Source: Thalassotalea sp. 273M-4 (lineage in GTDB: Bacteria > Pseudomonadota > Gammaproteobacteria > Enterobacterales > Alteromonadaceae). Taken from it: a DNA stretch of 64,000 nucleotides. The stretch covers positions 2,604,001 through 2,668,000 of the forward strand of contig NZ_CP166961.1 of NCBI RefSeq assembly GCF_041410465.1, given 5' to 3'. Under the pieces are notes generated by a model. The model was given only the letters and a program-made list of their open reading frames with translations, was not told the DNA's origin and ran no database searches. Positions 16,961 through 25,430 of the stretch are shown in pieces (within the stretch, counting starts at the first letter, position 1; the number at the start of each line of letters is the position of its first letter). The translations under genes and the position numbers were made by a program.

Positions 16961-17899
16961 TTAATGAGATAGGTATAAACACAACAATAACTCACGCACC
17001 ACTTTTGCGGCAAACACATCGCTATTACCGGTTGAGTCTATGCATGGCGATAGCTCAACCACATCACAACCAACAAAGTTTTTAGTGCGTAAAATTTTAC
17101 ACAGACTAACAAATGAGTGGAAATCTTCACCGCCTGGCTCAGGGGTTCCAGTACCAGGGAAAAAACTAGGGTCAAAATAATCCAAGTCAAAGGTCAAATA
17201 AATGGGTCTGTCATCGTCAATGGCGGCAACCATATCAAGAAACTGCTGACGCGATGTTGCCAGTGTGTCGTTGGCACGCATGTATTGATACTCTTCTTTG
17301 GTACCAGAGCGAATACCATATTGAATTAACTGATGACCTGGTTGAAAGTGGTCAAGACTGCGACGAATAATCGAAGCATGAGAATAATGGTAACCTTCAT
17401 AGCCATCACGTAAATCAGCATGGGCATCTAAATGGATTAATACCATATCTGGGTATTGCTTAAGGTAGGTTTTAATGGGTGCATACGAAATCGAATGCTC
17501 ACCACCTAAGGTCATGATTTTTACATTATTAGTCGCTAAATCAAGCCCAGAAAACAGCTGTTCAAAATCGTCACTCGCACTCTGCCATTGTTGCTCGGTA
17601 TGTTGTTGATTGTCATAATTAACCGCCCCTGGAAGGCGTAAATTGCCCAAGTCAATAAAACGAACATTTTCAATGTCGGCATCCAGATATGGCGAGTAAG
17701 ACTCTATACCATCTGACACAGCGCGCAACGCATCTGGGCCATCTTTAGTGCCTTTGCGAAAGCAAGCGGTACCGTCAAATCCAAAACCAATAAGGTGAAT
17801 GTGATTAGCGTAAATACCGTCGTTAGATAGGGCAAAATCGTACAAACAATCGGGCTTGTTTAAAGGTACGGTGATACTTGCTATTTTCTCAGTCATCAT
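16961..17899 (-). CDS. speB: Agmatinase (ureohydrolase family)
   Basis: A 312-residue manganese ureohydrolase expected to convert agmatine to putrescine and urea. Metal-binding motifs are all present: GGEHS, DAHADLRD, SHAS-type strand and DLDYFDPSFFPGTGTPEPGG. The divergent speD-speE operon uses putrescine as substrate, strongly supporting agmatinase over arginase, formiminoglutamase or guanidinobutyrase. No arginine decarboxylase is in the window. Confidence 0.9.
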   Translation of the reverse strand: MMTEKIASITVPLNKPDCLYDFALSNDGIYANHIHLIGFGFDGTACFRKGTKDGPDALRAVSDGIESYSPYLDADIENVRFIDLGNLRLPGAVNYDNQQHTEQQWQSASDDFEQLFSGLDLATNNVKIMTLGGEHSISYAPIKTYLKQYPDMVLIHLDAHADLRDGYEGYHYSHASIIRRSLDHFQPGHQLIQYGIRSGTKEEYQYMRANDTLATSRQQFLDMVAAIDDDRPIYLTFDLDYFDPSFFPGTGTPEPGGEDFHSFVSLCKILRTKNFVGCDVVELSPCIDSTGNSDVFAAKVVRELLLCLYLSH

Positions 17900-18141
17900 A
17901 CAAATATATCTAGGTGAATTAGGGGCCGATATTATGCAAAAAAATCAATTAAAGTATAGTGCTTTTTTCCATCTATAATACATATGGTTGTTTTATTAGC
18001 TTGAGTGTATGCAAATCAAAAAATATGCCATATAAGAGCAAAAAATTCTTGCCCTAGCGCAAACAAAAAGTACAATGCACCGCCAACAAGTTAGCTCATA
18101 ACAACAATTATTTAGTAACCTTTTTCTTTGAGGATCCGCTA

Positions 18142-19104
18142 TTGTTTTTCGAAGGTTCAGAAAAAAAAGCAGAAGTCACCATACACCCTAATAGCATGTC
18201 ATTATTAACCGATGTTAGCGATGACTTCTGGGCTGACTTGGTAAAATGCTGCAACGCACAAATTCTTTCTTCTATTAGCAACGACAAATGTAAAGCCTTT
18301 TTGCTTTCAGAGTCTAGCCTCTTTGTATGGCAAGATAGAATTTTGATTTTAACATGTGGCGTTACCCACTTGGTTAAGTCGGTAGAGTACTTTATAAAAC
18401 ATATTGGCATGGACAACATTGCCCATGTGTTTTATCAGCGTAAAAACGAATACTTTGCCCAAGCCCAATTTAGTGCTTTTGGTGATGACATCAAATTACT
18501 AAACCAATATATGTCAGGTCGCGCCTATCGATTTGGTGAATTAGACGGTCATCATAACTACGTCTTTCATCAAGACAATAATTACCAAGCAGACAGCGAC
18601 GATAAAACCTACGAGTTGCTTGCTTATCAAATCAGTGAAAATGCCTCGAACATGCTAACGCGACCGGGGCTTAGTGCTGACAATATCCGTAGCTTCCTAC
18701 AGTTAGATCAATTATTACCTGGCTTTGAATTAGACGACTTTGTCTTTGACCCCTACGGTTATTCGGTCAATGCCATTAAAGACAGTGATTACTTAACCAT
18801 ACATATTACGCCACAAGCAGGCAGTAGTTATGTGAGCTTTGAATCGAGCCTTAATTTGATCGCAATGGCGCCTAAAATACTTTATGTTTTAGAACCAAGT
18901 TCGTTCGACTTATTGGCCTTTAACGAACCCGAGTTCGCCAACATGATCGAACAGCATATTCCTGCCAGTTATATTAGCCAAACCAAGGTAGCCGAAACCT
19001 TAACAAACGGTTATCAGGTAAGCTTTGTAAACTACATCGTCCCACAACAACATTTTATCAAGCCAAGAGAGCTTGATGTTACAGGAGAAAACCATGCACT
19101 CTGA
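18142..19104 (+). CDS. speD: S-adenosylmethionine decarboxylase, eukaryotic type
   Basis: A 320-residue proenzyme that should self-cleave to give a pyruvoyl group and make decarboxylated AdoMet for spermidine synthesis. It aligns by eye with human AMD1, not with the short bacterial SpeD. FFEGSEK gives Glu4 and Glu7 (human Glu8, Glu11). LLSESSLFVW holds the cleavage pair Glu57-Ser58 (human 67-68). LTCGVT gives Cys72 (human Cys82). GYSVN and TIHITP give Ser208 and His221 (human Ser229, His243), followed by SSYVSFES. TTG start with GAGG ten bases upstream. The 3' end overlaps speE by 11 bases, indicating translational coupling. All known catalytic residues are kept, so it is probably active. Transfer from or shared ancestry with eukaryotes is an open question. 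Confidence 0.92.
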   Translation: MFFEGSEKKAEVTIHPNSMSLLTDVSDDFWADLVKCCNAQILSSISNDKCKAFLLSESSLFVWQDRILILTCGVTHLVKSVEYFIKHIGMDNIAHVFYQRKNEYFAQAQFSAFGDDIKLLNQYMSGRAYRFGELDGHHNYVFHQDNNYQADSDDKTYELLAYQISENASNMLTRPGLSADNIRSFLQLDQLLPGFELDDFVFDPYGYSVNAIKDSDYLTIHITPQAGSSYVSFESSLNLIAMAPKILYVLEPSSFDLLAFNEPEFANMIEQHIPASYISQTKVAETLTNGYQVSFVNYIVPQQHFIKPRELDVTGENHAL

Positions 19105-19954
19105 GTTATGGATTGAAGAAAAATTCGAAGACTTTTTAGGACTGCGTATTAAAGTCGAAAAAGTGTTATTTTCAGGTAAAAGTGAGTTTCAAACTGTCGA
19201 TGTTGTCGAAACCAAAGGGCACGGTAAAATGCTGTTAAACGACGGTTTAATTATGGTGACGGAACGTGACGAGTTTGCCTACCACGATATGATCAGTCAT
19301 ATCCCTTTATTCGTTCACCCTAACCCCAAAAACGTGCTGGTTATTGGTGGTGGCGACGGCGGTACCGCACGTGAAGTGCTGCGCCATAAAAGCGTTGAAA
19401 AGTGCACCATGGTTGAAATTGACGGCATGGTAGTAGATGCGTGTAAAGAGCATATCCCGCAAACATCGAGTGAGCTAGACAACCCCAAATTAAACTTAAT
19501 CATTGGTGATGGCGTTAAGTTCGTCAAAGAAACCCAAGAAAAGTTTGACGTCATTATTGTAGACAGTACTGACCCTATTGGCCCTGCAGCGCCATTATTT
19601 GGCCCTGAATTTTACGCTGACGTATACAACTGTTTATCAGAAGACGGGCTAGTGGTTTCTCAAGGTGAGTCGTCTTGGTATGCCTTAGAAATTCAAAAGT
19701 CGCTGCTGCAAGTACTCAATAGCGTTTTCCCACAAACTTATTTATACAGCTTTAGTAACCTAACCTACCCTGGTGGTTTATGGAGCTTTACCTTTGCCAG
19801 TAAAAAATACCACCCAATCAACGATTTCAACGCCGAACGCGTGGCAGCCAGTGGTTTAGACTTTGACTACTACAATGCTGAACTGCACAGCGCAGCATTT
19901 GCCTTACCAAACTTTGCTCGCAAAGGCTTGGCGGGACTTATTGCCAACGGTTAA
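19094..19954 (+). CDS. speE: Spermidine synthase
   Basis: A 286-residue aminopropyltransferase that adds the aminopropyl group of decarboxylated AdoMet to putrescine. It has the GGGDGG nucleotide-binding motif, YHDMISHIPLF substrate-binding stretch, VDSTDPIGPA catalytic loop and TYPGGLWSF near the active site. ATG 19094 is preferred over 19073: AGGAGAAAACC lies directly upstream and homologues begin close to ELWIEEKF. It overlaps the AdoMet decarboxylase gene, so the two are one operon divergent from agmatinase; together they make spermidine from agmatine. Confidence 0.96.
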   Translation: MHSELWIEEKFEDFLGLRIKVEKVLFSGKSEFQTVDVVETKGHGKMLLNDGLIMVTERDEFAYHDMISHIPLFVHPNPKNVLVIGGGDGGTAREVLRHKSVEKCTMVEIDGMVVDACKEHIPQTSSELDNPKLNLIIGDGVKFVKETQEKFDVIIVDSTDPIGPAAPLFGPEFYADVYNCLSEDGLVVSQGESSWYALEIQKSLLQVLNSVFPQTYLYSFSNLTYPGGLWSFTFASKKYHPINDFNAERVAASGLDFDYYNAELHSAAFALPNFARKGLAGLIANG

Positions 19955-19984
19955 GGTTTAACGGTTGTTGTAATTAAAAATACC

Positions 19985-20007
19985 AATGGGAGCTTTAAGC
20001 TCCCATT
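19985..20007. terminator. Hairpin terminator between speE and a convergent gene
   Basis: AATGGGAGC and GCTCCCATT form a nine-base-pair stem with a tiny loop. The T tail is weak, so efficiency is uncertain; it sits between convergent genes. Confidence 0.6.
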
Positions 20008-20041
20008 TGTGCATTCATCTACCTTGCTAACAAATATTGGT

Positions 20042-20854
20042 CTAACTGCTTTTAAAGTGGATTTGGCTATAAACAACCGTGGTATCGTTTTCCATAAAAA
20101 CAACCGACTTAGGCTGATTACTTTCCGATGGCATCGAGGCTAACGGTGCATTTATTAATAAGCTAAAGTAAATTTTAGACCAACTGCCACCACTTCTATC
20201 TAAGCCAAAAAAGTCACAGGTCAACTGTTTGCATTTTACATTTAAGAGCTCAAAGTCATTGCTCAGCTCATGCTGATCAATCATGAATTTTAATTCTTGT
20301 TCCATATTGGTCGCCCAATATTCATCGTTGCTCGGATCTTGTTTTAATGGTGGCTGAGTCAAAAACTCATTATTGTTTGAAATAAGTGATAACATTTGCT
20401 CGCCAGTTTCAGCTGACATATGGGCAGAAATAAGTTCATTGATCATTTTTTTATGGGCTTGTGACCATTTCACTAAGCCTTGTTCAATCATTCGTTGCGT
20501 TTCATCTGCGGGATCAATTAACTGAATATTGTTGTCAATGCTGTTGTCTAGGTCTTGTTCGCTGTCGTTTACTAGGCTCGAATCTTGGGCAAAAAGATCA
20601 TTATCAAAATCCTCATAATCACCTTGCTCGGTAATCGTTAAATCTTCAATCACTTCATCTTCAAGGTGGACTATTTCGCTGTTATTCTCATGCAAGCTTG
20701 CTAATTGATGAGCATTTTGGGGTTGTGCGTTATCGCCAATATCGCTATTGACTATGGTCACTTCAGTGGTTGGTTGATTAACAATTGGATACAGAGCATA
20801 ACCAACAACACAGCAGGCAACTGCAATGATGATATGAAACATTGAGCGAATCAT
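20042..20854 (-). CDS. Membrane-anchored acidic protein, unknown function
   Basis: A 270-residue protein. One N-terminal membrane anchor or signal (about residues 5-24) leads to a strongly acidic low-complexity linker (about 60-115, rich in Asp/Glu/Asn). A structured C-terminal half follows, with a short CKQLTC pair able to form a disulfide and DFFGLDRSGGSWSKIY. It looks periplasmic. I do not recognise the family. It is monocistronic, convergent with speE, and divergent from the copper cluster. Confidence 0.75.
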   Translation of the reverse strand: MIRSMFHIIIAVACCVVGYALYPIVNQPTTEVTIVNSDIGDNAQPQNAHQLASLHENNSEIVHLEDEVIEDLTITEQGDYEDFDNDLFAQDSSLVNDSEQDLDNSIDNNIQLIDPADETQRMIEQGLVKWSQAHKKMINELISAHMSAETGEQMLSLISNNNEFLTQPPLKQDPSNDEYWATNMEQELKFMIDQHELSNDFELLNVKCKQLTCDFFGLDRSGGSWSKIYFSLLINAPLASMPSESNQPKSVVFMENDTTVVYSQIHFKSS

Positions 20855-21057
20855 TGATACTCTCCAGACTGATTTTTTTGATTATTTTAAATTACTATAA
20901 TCAATAACTTAATCTAACAATCGAATTCGCGCAAACAAAAAACCAATAAAAACTTTAAAGCTTGCGAATAAGACTCAAAATAGCACTTGATAGCACCCTC
21001 TAGTACTTTACATTTGCCACCGAGACAATTACTCTTAGCAAGGAACTTAGAGGTTTT

Positions 21058-21510
21058 ATGTTGAAGTCATTTTTTAATACATTAATTTTGTTGCTGAGCT
21101 TACTTGCTGTATTCGGGCAAGGACTTGCTAACGCCTCAATGTCGTGTGCGCAAATGTCTTCGCATCAGTCACCTCAACAAACAACAGAACGCTCTACCGA
21201 GCACCACCATACTCAACCGTTAGAGCTTTTGCATGCAAACCATCAGCAAGGTCATGATGGCCATCACATGGTGTCCAATGTTGAACCTAGTTCAGTTGCC
21301 AATGACCATCATAATAACAGCCTTGATTGTTGCCAAGATCAGTGTTTTTGCCCGGCAAATGGTTGTAGCACAGCATCCATGCTGGTGTTAAAAAGTAGCT
21401 TTTATTTTTCGCCTCTGTATGCAGACAAAGTGAACGTCGCAAAATTTACCCTAACGCAATCCACTCTATCGAGCCTTTATCGGCCGCCCATTTCACCTAT
21501 CCTAGGATAA
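21058..21510 (+). CDS. Secreted His/Cys-rich protein of the copper cluster (CopL/DUF2946-like)
   Basis: A 150-residue exported protein. A signal peptide (about 1-26) is followed by a His-rich stretch (HHH at 49-51, then HANHQQGHDGHH), a Cys cluster (CCQDQCFCPANGC) and a C-terminal SSLYRPPISP motif typical of small proteins that precede copper-efflux genes. The metal-ligand richness suggests periplasmic Cu/Ag binding. It starts with AGAGGT as ribosome-binding site and is the first gene of the Cus-like cluster. Exact role unproven. Confidence 0.75.
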   Translation: MLKSFFNTLILLLSLLAVFGQGLANASMSCAQMSSHQSPQQTTERSTEHHHTQPLELLHANHQQGHDGHHMVSNVEPSSVANDHHNNSLDCCQDQCFCPANGCSTASMLVLKSSFYFSPLYADKVNVAKFTLTQSTLSSLYRPPISPILG

Positions 21511-21701
21511 GTGCGCCCAAAATAAGCCGTTTTAACGGTATACCTAACATATTTGGGTTAAAGCTTAGCCAATTTATTATCGCCCGACGCCTTAGCCAAC
21601 GGTTACTGATTGACCATTGGTTATCTACCCCCTAGGCGAGGCCATAAAACAGCAAGGGTTTTATGTTGGGGTGCAATGTTTAAACAAGTATTTAAAAATT
21701 A

Positions 21702-22256
21702 ATGGTTCGTAAGATGAAAACATACAATGTCGTAAAGAGTTTGCTGTTATTACCACTTTGCTTATTGCCTTATTTAACGATGGCTCAAAGTGTATCCAAT
21801 AAAGTAGAAACAAAACACCAAGCAAGTGAGCAGCAAAAAAGCCATCAACACCCCGCAGCTATTGAGCTCATGGTGTATAAAACCCCAACATGCGGTTGTT
21901 GTTCTAAGTGGATAGATCACCTTGAGCAACAAGACTTAAAAACCCAATCAAAAGACTTGCAAGACTTATCCATGATCAAAGCAAAATTTGGGATCAAACC
22001 GAATATGCGTTCGTGTCATACAGGGGTATCTAAAGACGGTTATATCTTTGAAGGTCATGTTCCGGCTAAGTTTATTAAACAGTTTCTGGCACATCCGCCA
22101 GCTAATGCCATTGGTTTAAGCGTCCCAGCCATGCCCATTGGTTCACCTGGTATGGAAATGAACAATCAGTTTATGCCCTATCACATCATGGTTCTGTTTA
22201 AAGATGGCAGCCACCAAGTCTACGCCAGCGTCAGAAGTCTTGAGGAGCAATTCTAA
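21702..22256 (+). CDS. DUF411 metal-binding periplasmic protein
   Basis: A 184-residue exported protein with signal peptide (to about residue 29) and a DUF411 domain: MVYKTPTCGCCSKWIDHLE carries the CxCC metal or redox site, followed by RSCHTG and HVPAKFI. DUF411 proteins occur in copper-resistance operons. ATG 21702 or 21714 could be the start; neither has a strong ribosome-binding site. Its stop codon overlaps the ATG of the next gene by one base, so it is co-translated with the CusC-like porin. Confidence 0.85.
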   Translation: MVRKMKTYNVVKSLLLLPLCLLPYLTMAQSVSNKVETKHQASEQQKSHQHPAAIELMVYKTPTCGCCSKWIDHLEQQDLKTQSKDLQDLSMIKAKFGIKPNMRSCHTGVSKDGYIFEGHVPAKFIKQFLAHPPANAIGLSVPAMPIGSPGMEMNNQFMPYHIMVLFKDGSHQVYASVRSLEEQF

Positions 22257-23626
22257 TGTTACGTTCTGCGTCGGTTTTTAACCATGCCATCTTCTTAGCC
22301 TGTTCTGTGCTTTACTCAAGCGTAAGCTTTGTCGCTTTGGCTAATCAACAAACGGTAGGCATAACTCTAAAGCAAGCCATACAAACAGCTCAACAAAACG
22401 ATCCCTGGTTTATCGCCAACCAACTGCAACGCCAAGCCACGTTAGATAAAAGTCAAGCCGCCGATGCTTTACCCGATCCCACTATGTCGTTGTCGCTATT
22501 AAATCTGCCAACTGACGGTTGGGATTTTAACCAAGAAGCGATGACCCAGTTTAAAGTTGGCATTAACCAACGCTTCCCTCGTGGTGAGACTTTGGCTATC
22601 GCCAAAGACAAATTAGAGATTCAGGCACAAAAGTATCCTGTTTTGAGAGAACACCGCCAAGCGCAATTAGCCTTGATGGTATCTCAAGCATGGCTAGATG
22701 CGTTTGAAGCTGAACAAAATATTGCCTTAATCAACAGCGAGCGTGGCTTATTTGAACAAATGGTCGAAATTGCCAACGCCAACTATGCCTCCGCTTCGGG
22801 GAAAACGCGACAAACCGACGTGATCAGCGCCCAACTTGAATTGATTCGTTTAGAAGATCGACTCACTGTACAACAGCAAAAACACGAAGTAGCCATGGCA
22901 AAACTTAACCAATGGTTACTCACTTCTGAAGGTCAAAATCATTTCGCAAGCAATTACGCCCGAACCCAATTTCACAGAGTGAGCGCGCAACTACCTAACT
23001 TACATTCAGCCGTTATGGCGTCGTTATTACAACAACCAAAGGTCGAAGATATTGCCGAGTTGGTGGTCAATCACCCGTTAGTTAAAGCCATCGATATAAA
23101 TCAGCGAGTCGCAAACAAAGATATTGCCCTCGCCGAGCAGCAATTTAAACCGCAGTGGGGAGTAAACGCCAGTTACGCATATCGCGCCGACACCCCAAAC
23201 AATCAAAGTCGCGCCGACTTTTTCTCACTAGGGGTAAGTTTTGACTTACCTTTATTTACTAACAACCTACAAGACAAACACTTATCGGCATCTAAAACCC
23301 AAGCAGAAGCAATAAAAAGTGAAAAGCTGATGCAAATGCAACAGCTTATCGTTGAAGTACAAACTCAACTTAAACACTTGGCCCGATTAAAGCAAAGACA
23401 GCGTTTATATCAAGGCGAATTAACCGCGCAATCACATGAACAAGCCGAAGCAGCATTAACCGCATACACGAATGATGACGGTGATTTTGCCGAGGTATTA
23501 CAAGCTCGTTTAAGCGAGTTAAACATTAAAATTGCGGCTTTAAAAATTCAGATCGACACCTTAAAAACGCAAGCACAATTACAATATTTGTTGCATCAAA
23601 GTCAGCAGCAAAATACGCCATTATAG
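22256..23626 (+). CDS. cusC: TolC-family outer-membrane efflux protein (CusC-like)
   Basis: A 456-residue outer-membrane factor with a signal peptide and two repeats of the TolC hairpin helices (first from about residue 40, second from about 265). The long Gln/Ala/Lys-rich coiled coils, NDPWFIANQLQRQA and SFDLPLF-type strands fit the heavy-metal branch found with CusAB. The lipobox of E. coli CusC is absent. It should form the exit duct for the CusBA pump. Operon position between DUF411 and cusB supports this. Confidence 0.88.
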   Translation: MLRSASVFNHAIFLACSVLYSSVSFVALANQQTVGITLKQAIQTAQQNDPWFIANQLQRQATLDKSQAADALPDPTMSLSLLNLPTDGWDFNQEAMTQFKVGINQRFPRGETLAIAKDKLEIQAQKYPVLREHRQAQLALMVSQAWLDAFEAEQNIALINSERGLFEQMVEIANANYASASGKTRQTDVISAQLELIRLEDRLTVQQQKHEVAMAKLNQWLLTSEGQNHFASNYARTQFHRVSAQLPNLHSAVMASLLQQPKVEDIAELVVNHPLVKAIDINQRVANKDIALAEQQFKPQWGVNASYAYRADTPNNQSRADFFSLGVSFDLPLFTNNLQDKHLSASKTQAEAIKSEKLMQMQQLIVEVQTQLKHLARLKQRQRLYQGELTAQSHEQAEAALTAYTNDDGDFAEVLQARLSELNIKIAALKIQIDTLKTQAQLQYLLHQSQQQNTPL

Positions 23627-23642
23627 GAATTTTGGAATCATT

Positions 23643-25418
23643 ATGAAGTTATCAACTCTCCCTCTACTTACCTTAGTCATAGGCGCTATATTGGGAAGTA
23701 GCGCGGTTTATTTGTTAAGTCCGCAGCCATCAACCTCTGAGCAAAATACCAAAAAAGCGGATGAACCGTTATATTGGGTTGCGCCTATGGACGACAATTA
23801 CCGCCGTGACAAACCGGGAAAATCGCCTATGGGGATGGACTTAGTGCCAGTGTATGCCGAAGCAAAAAGTAGTCAATACGGCCCTGGGGCAATAAAAATC
23901 GCCCCCAATGTGGTGAATAACTTGGGGGTTAGAACCGCGACTGTGACCAAAGGCAATATGCGTAATGATATTGCCACCGTCGGTTATGTTACCTTCGATG
24001 AAGACAAACTTATTCATATTCACCCGCGCGTAGAAGGCTGGATTGAAAAACTTTATGTCAAAGCTGCTGGCGAGCCTGTCACCGCAGGAAAACCTTTGTA
24101 CACCCTATATTCACCGCAATTAGTAAACGCTCAAGAAGAGTTTTTAATCACCTTACGACGTCAAGATAAAGGCCTAAAAGCTGCGGCAAAAGAGCGTTTA
24201 AAAGCTTTGCAGTTATCGGATCGTTTTATCTCACAGTTGGAAAAAACCAAAACCGTGCAACAGTCGGTAACTTTTTATGCTCCTCAATCAGGGGTCATTG
24301 ATGGTTTAAAAATTCGCGAAGGCTTCTTTGTAAAACCCGGTAATACCTTAATGAGTATTGGCCAACTTGAACAAGTGTGGGTTGAAGCCGAAGTGTTTGA
24401 AAGCCAAACCGCCAGTGTTAAAGAAGGCTTAGAGGTGTCAATGCGACTCGACTTTTTACCCGCCAGGGAATGGCTAGGGGTTGTTGATTACATCTACCCA
24501 ACCCTAGATTCAAAAAACCGTACCTTACGGGTTCGCCTAAAATTTGATAATCAAGACTTGGCATTAAAACCGAGCATGTTTGCACAAATCGTTATTCACT
24601 TAGAGCCAGTACAAGATGCGATTTTAGTGCCTAAAGAAGCGGTAATCCGAACAGGTAAACAAAATCGTGTGGTATTGGCGTTAGAAGATAACCAATTTAA
24701 ATCGGTCGAAGTTGCCATTGGTCGAGTAAACAATGAATACATTGAAATTCTTGATGGTCTTTATGAAGGCGACACCATTGTCAGTTCGGCGCAGTTTTTA
24801 ATTGACTCAGAATCTAGCAAGCACTCTGATTTTAAACGAATGAGCACAGCGCAACTCCCAAGCTCGGTTTGGATGACTGGTGACATTAACAGCGTGATGG
24901 CCAATCATCGCATGGTCAATATTACCCATGCAGCGGTAACAGAGTGGGATTGGCCAGAAATGACGATGGACTTTAGCGTTAGCGAAGACGTTGACTTTAC
25001 CGCTTTAGCGGCAGGGCAAAACTTGCATTTTGAAGTCAGCAAAACAGCCGATGGCCAGTATCAAATTACTGGTATTCATATTATGAGTGAAGCCATGGCC
25101 TCTGATTTCCCATCAGCGACGGTAACCGGCACCATTAATCAAATTGATGCCAACAACAAGGTGCTCAATATCTCAAGAGGTCCTATTGAAAAATGGGATC
25201 GCCCAGCGACCACTATGGACTTTACTTTAGCCGCTGATTTGCATGAACAGTTGTTTCAACATAGTGCTAGCGAGAAAAACAGTCAGTCTAACGCCAGTTT
25301 ATCGGTCGGTGATGAGGTGATTTTTACCTTTGAAATTCGTGATGGTGACTTTGTCATCGTTGACATAAAACCTGCCCATAATGATGCCATGTCAGACATG
25401 GATCACAGTCAGCACTAA
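23643..25418 (+). CDS. cusB: CusB-type RND adaptor fused to two C-terminal CusF domains
   Basis: A 591-residue periplasmic adaptor. After the N-terminal anchor comes a heavy-metal-binding motif (YWVAPMDDNYRRDKPGKSPM, then GMDLVPVY), then barrel-sandwich, hairpin and beta-barrel domains to about residue 390. Two CusF-like OB domains follow. The first (about 408-485) has the Cu(I)/Ag(I) ligand pattern ITH, DWPEMTM. The second (about 490-575) reads ISR and DRPATTM, so the His, Trp and first Met are replaced. In E. coli CusF is a separate chaperone that hands metal to CusB; here it is covalently joined. A His/Met tail (DAMSDMDHSQH) ends the protein. Confidence 0.92.
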   Translation: MKLSTLPLLTLVIGAILGSSAVYLLSPQPSTSEQNTKKADEPLYWVAPMDDNYRRDKPGKSPMGMDLVPVYAEAKSSQYGPGAIKIAPNVVNNLGVRTATVTKGNMRNDIATVGYVTFDEDKLIHIHPRVEGWIEKLYVKAAGEPVTAGKPLYTLYSPQLVNAQEEFLITLRRQDKGLKAAAKERLKALQLSDRFISQLEKTKTVQQSVTFYAPQSGVIDGLKIREGFFVKPGNTLMSIGQLEQVWVEAEVFESQTASVKEGLEVSMRLDFLPAREWLGVVDYIYPTLDSKNRTLRVRLKFDNQDLALKPSMFAQIVIHLEPVQDAILVPKEAVIRTGKQNRVVLALEDNQFKSVEVAIGRVNNEYIEILDGLYEGDTIVSSAQFLIDSESSKHSDFKRMSTAQLPSSVWMTGDINSVMANHRMVNITHAAVTEWDWPEMTMDFSVSEDVDFTALAAGQNLHFEVSKTADGQYQITGIHIMSEAMASDFPSATVTGTINQIDANNKVLNISRGPIEKWDRPATTMDFTLAADLHEQLFQHSASEKNSQSNASLSVGDEVIFTFEIRDGDFVIVDIKPAHNDAMSDMDHSQH

Positions 25419-25430
25419 CAAGGAAAGGTT

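Noticed and set aside
18108..18419. 103-codon frame opposite speD
   Set aside because: Opposite the conserved AdoMet decarboxylase; no signal of its own.
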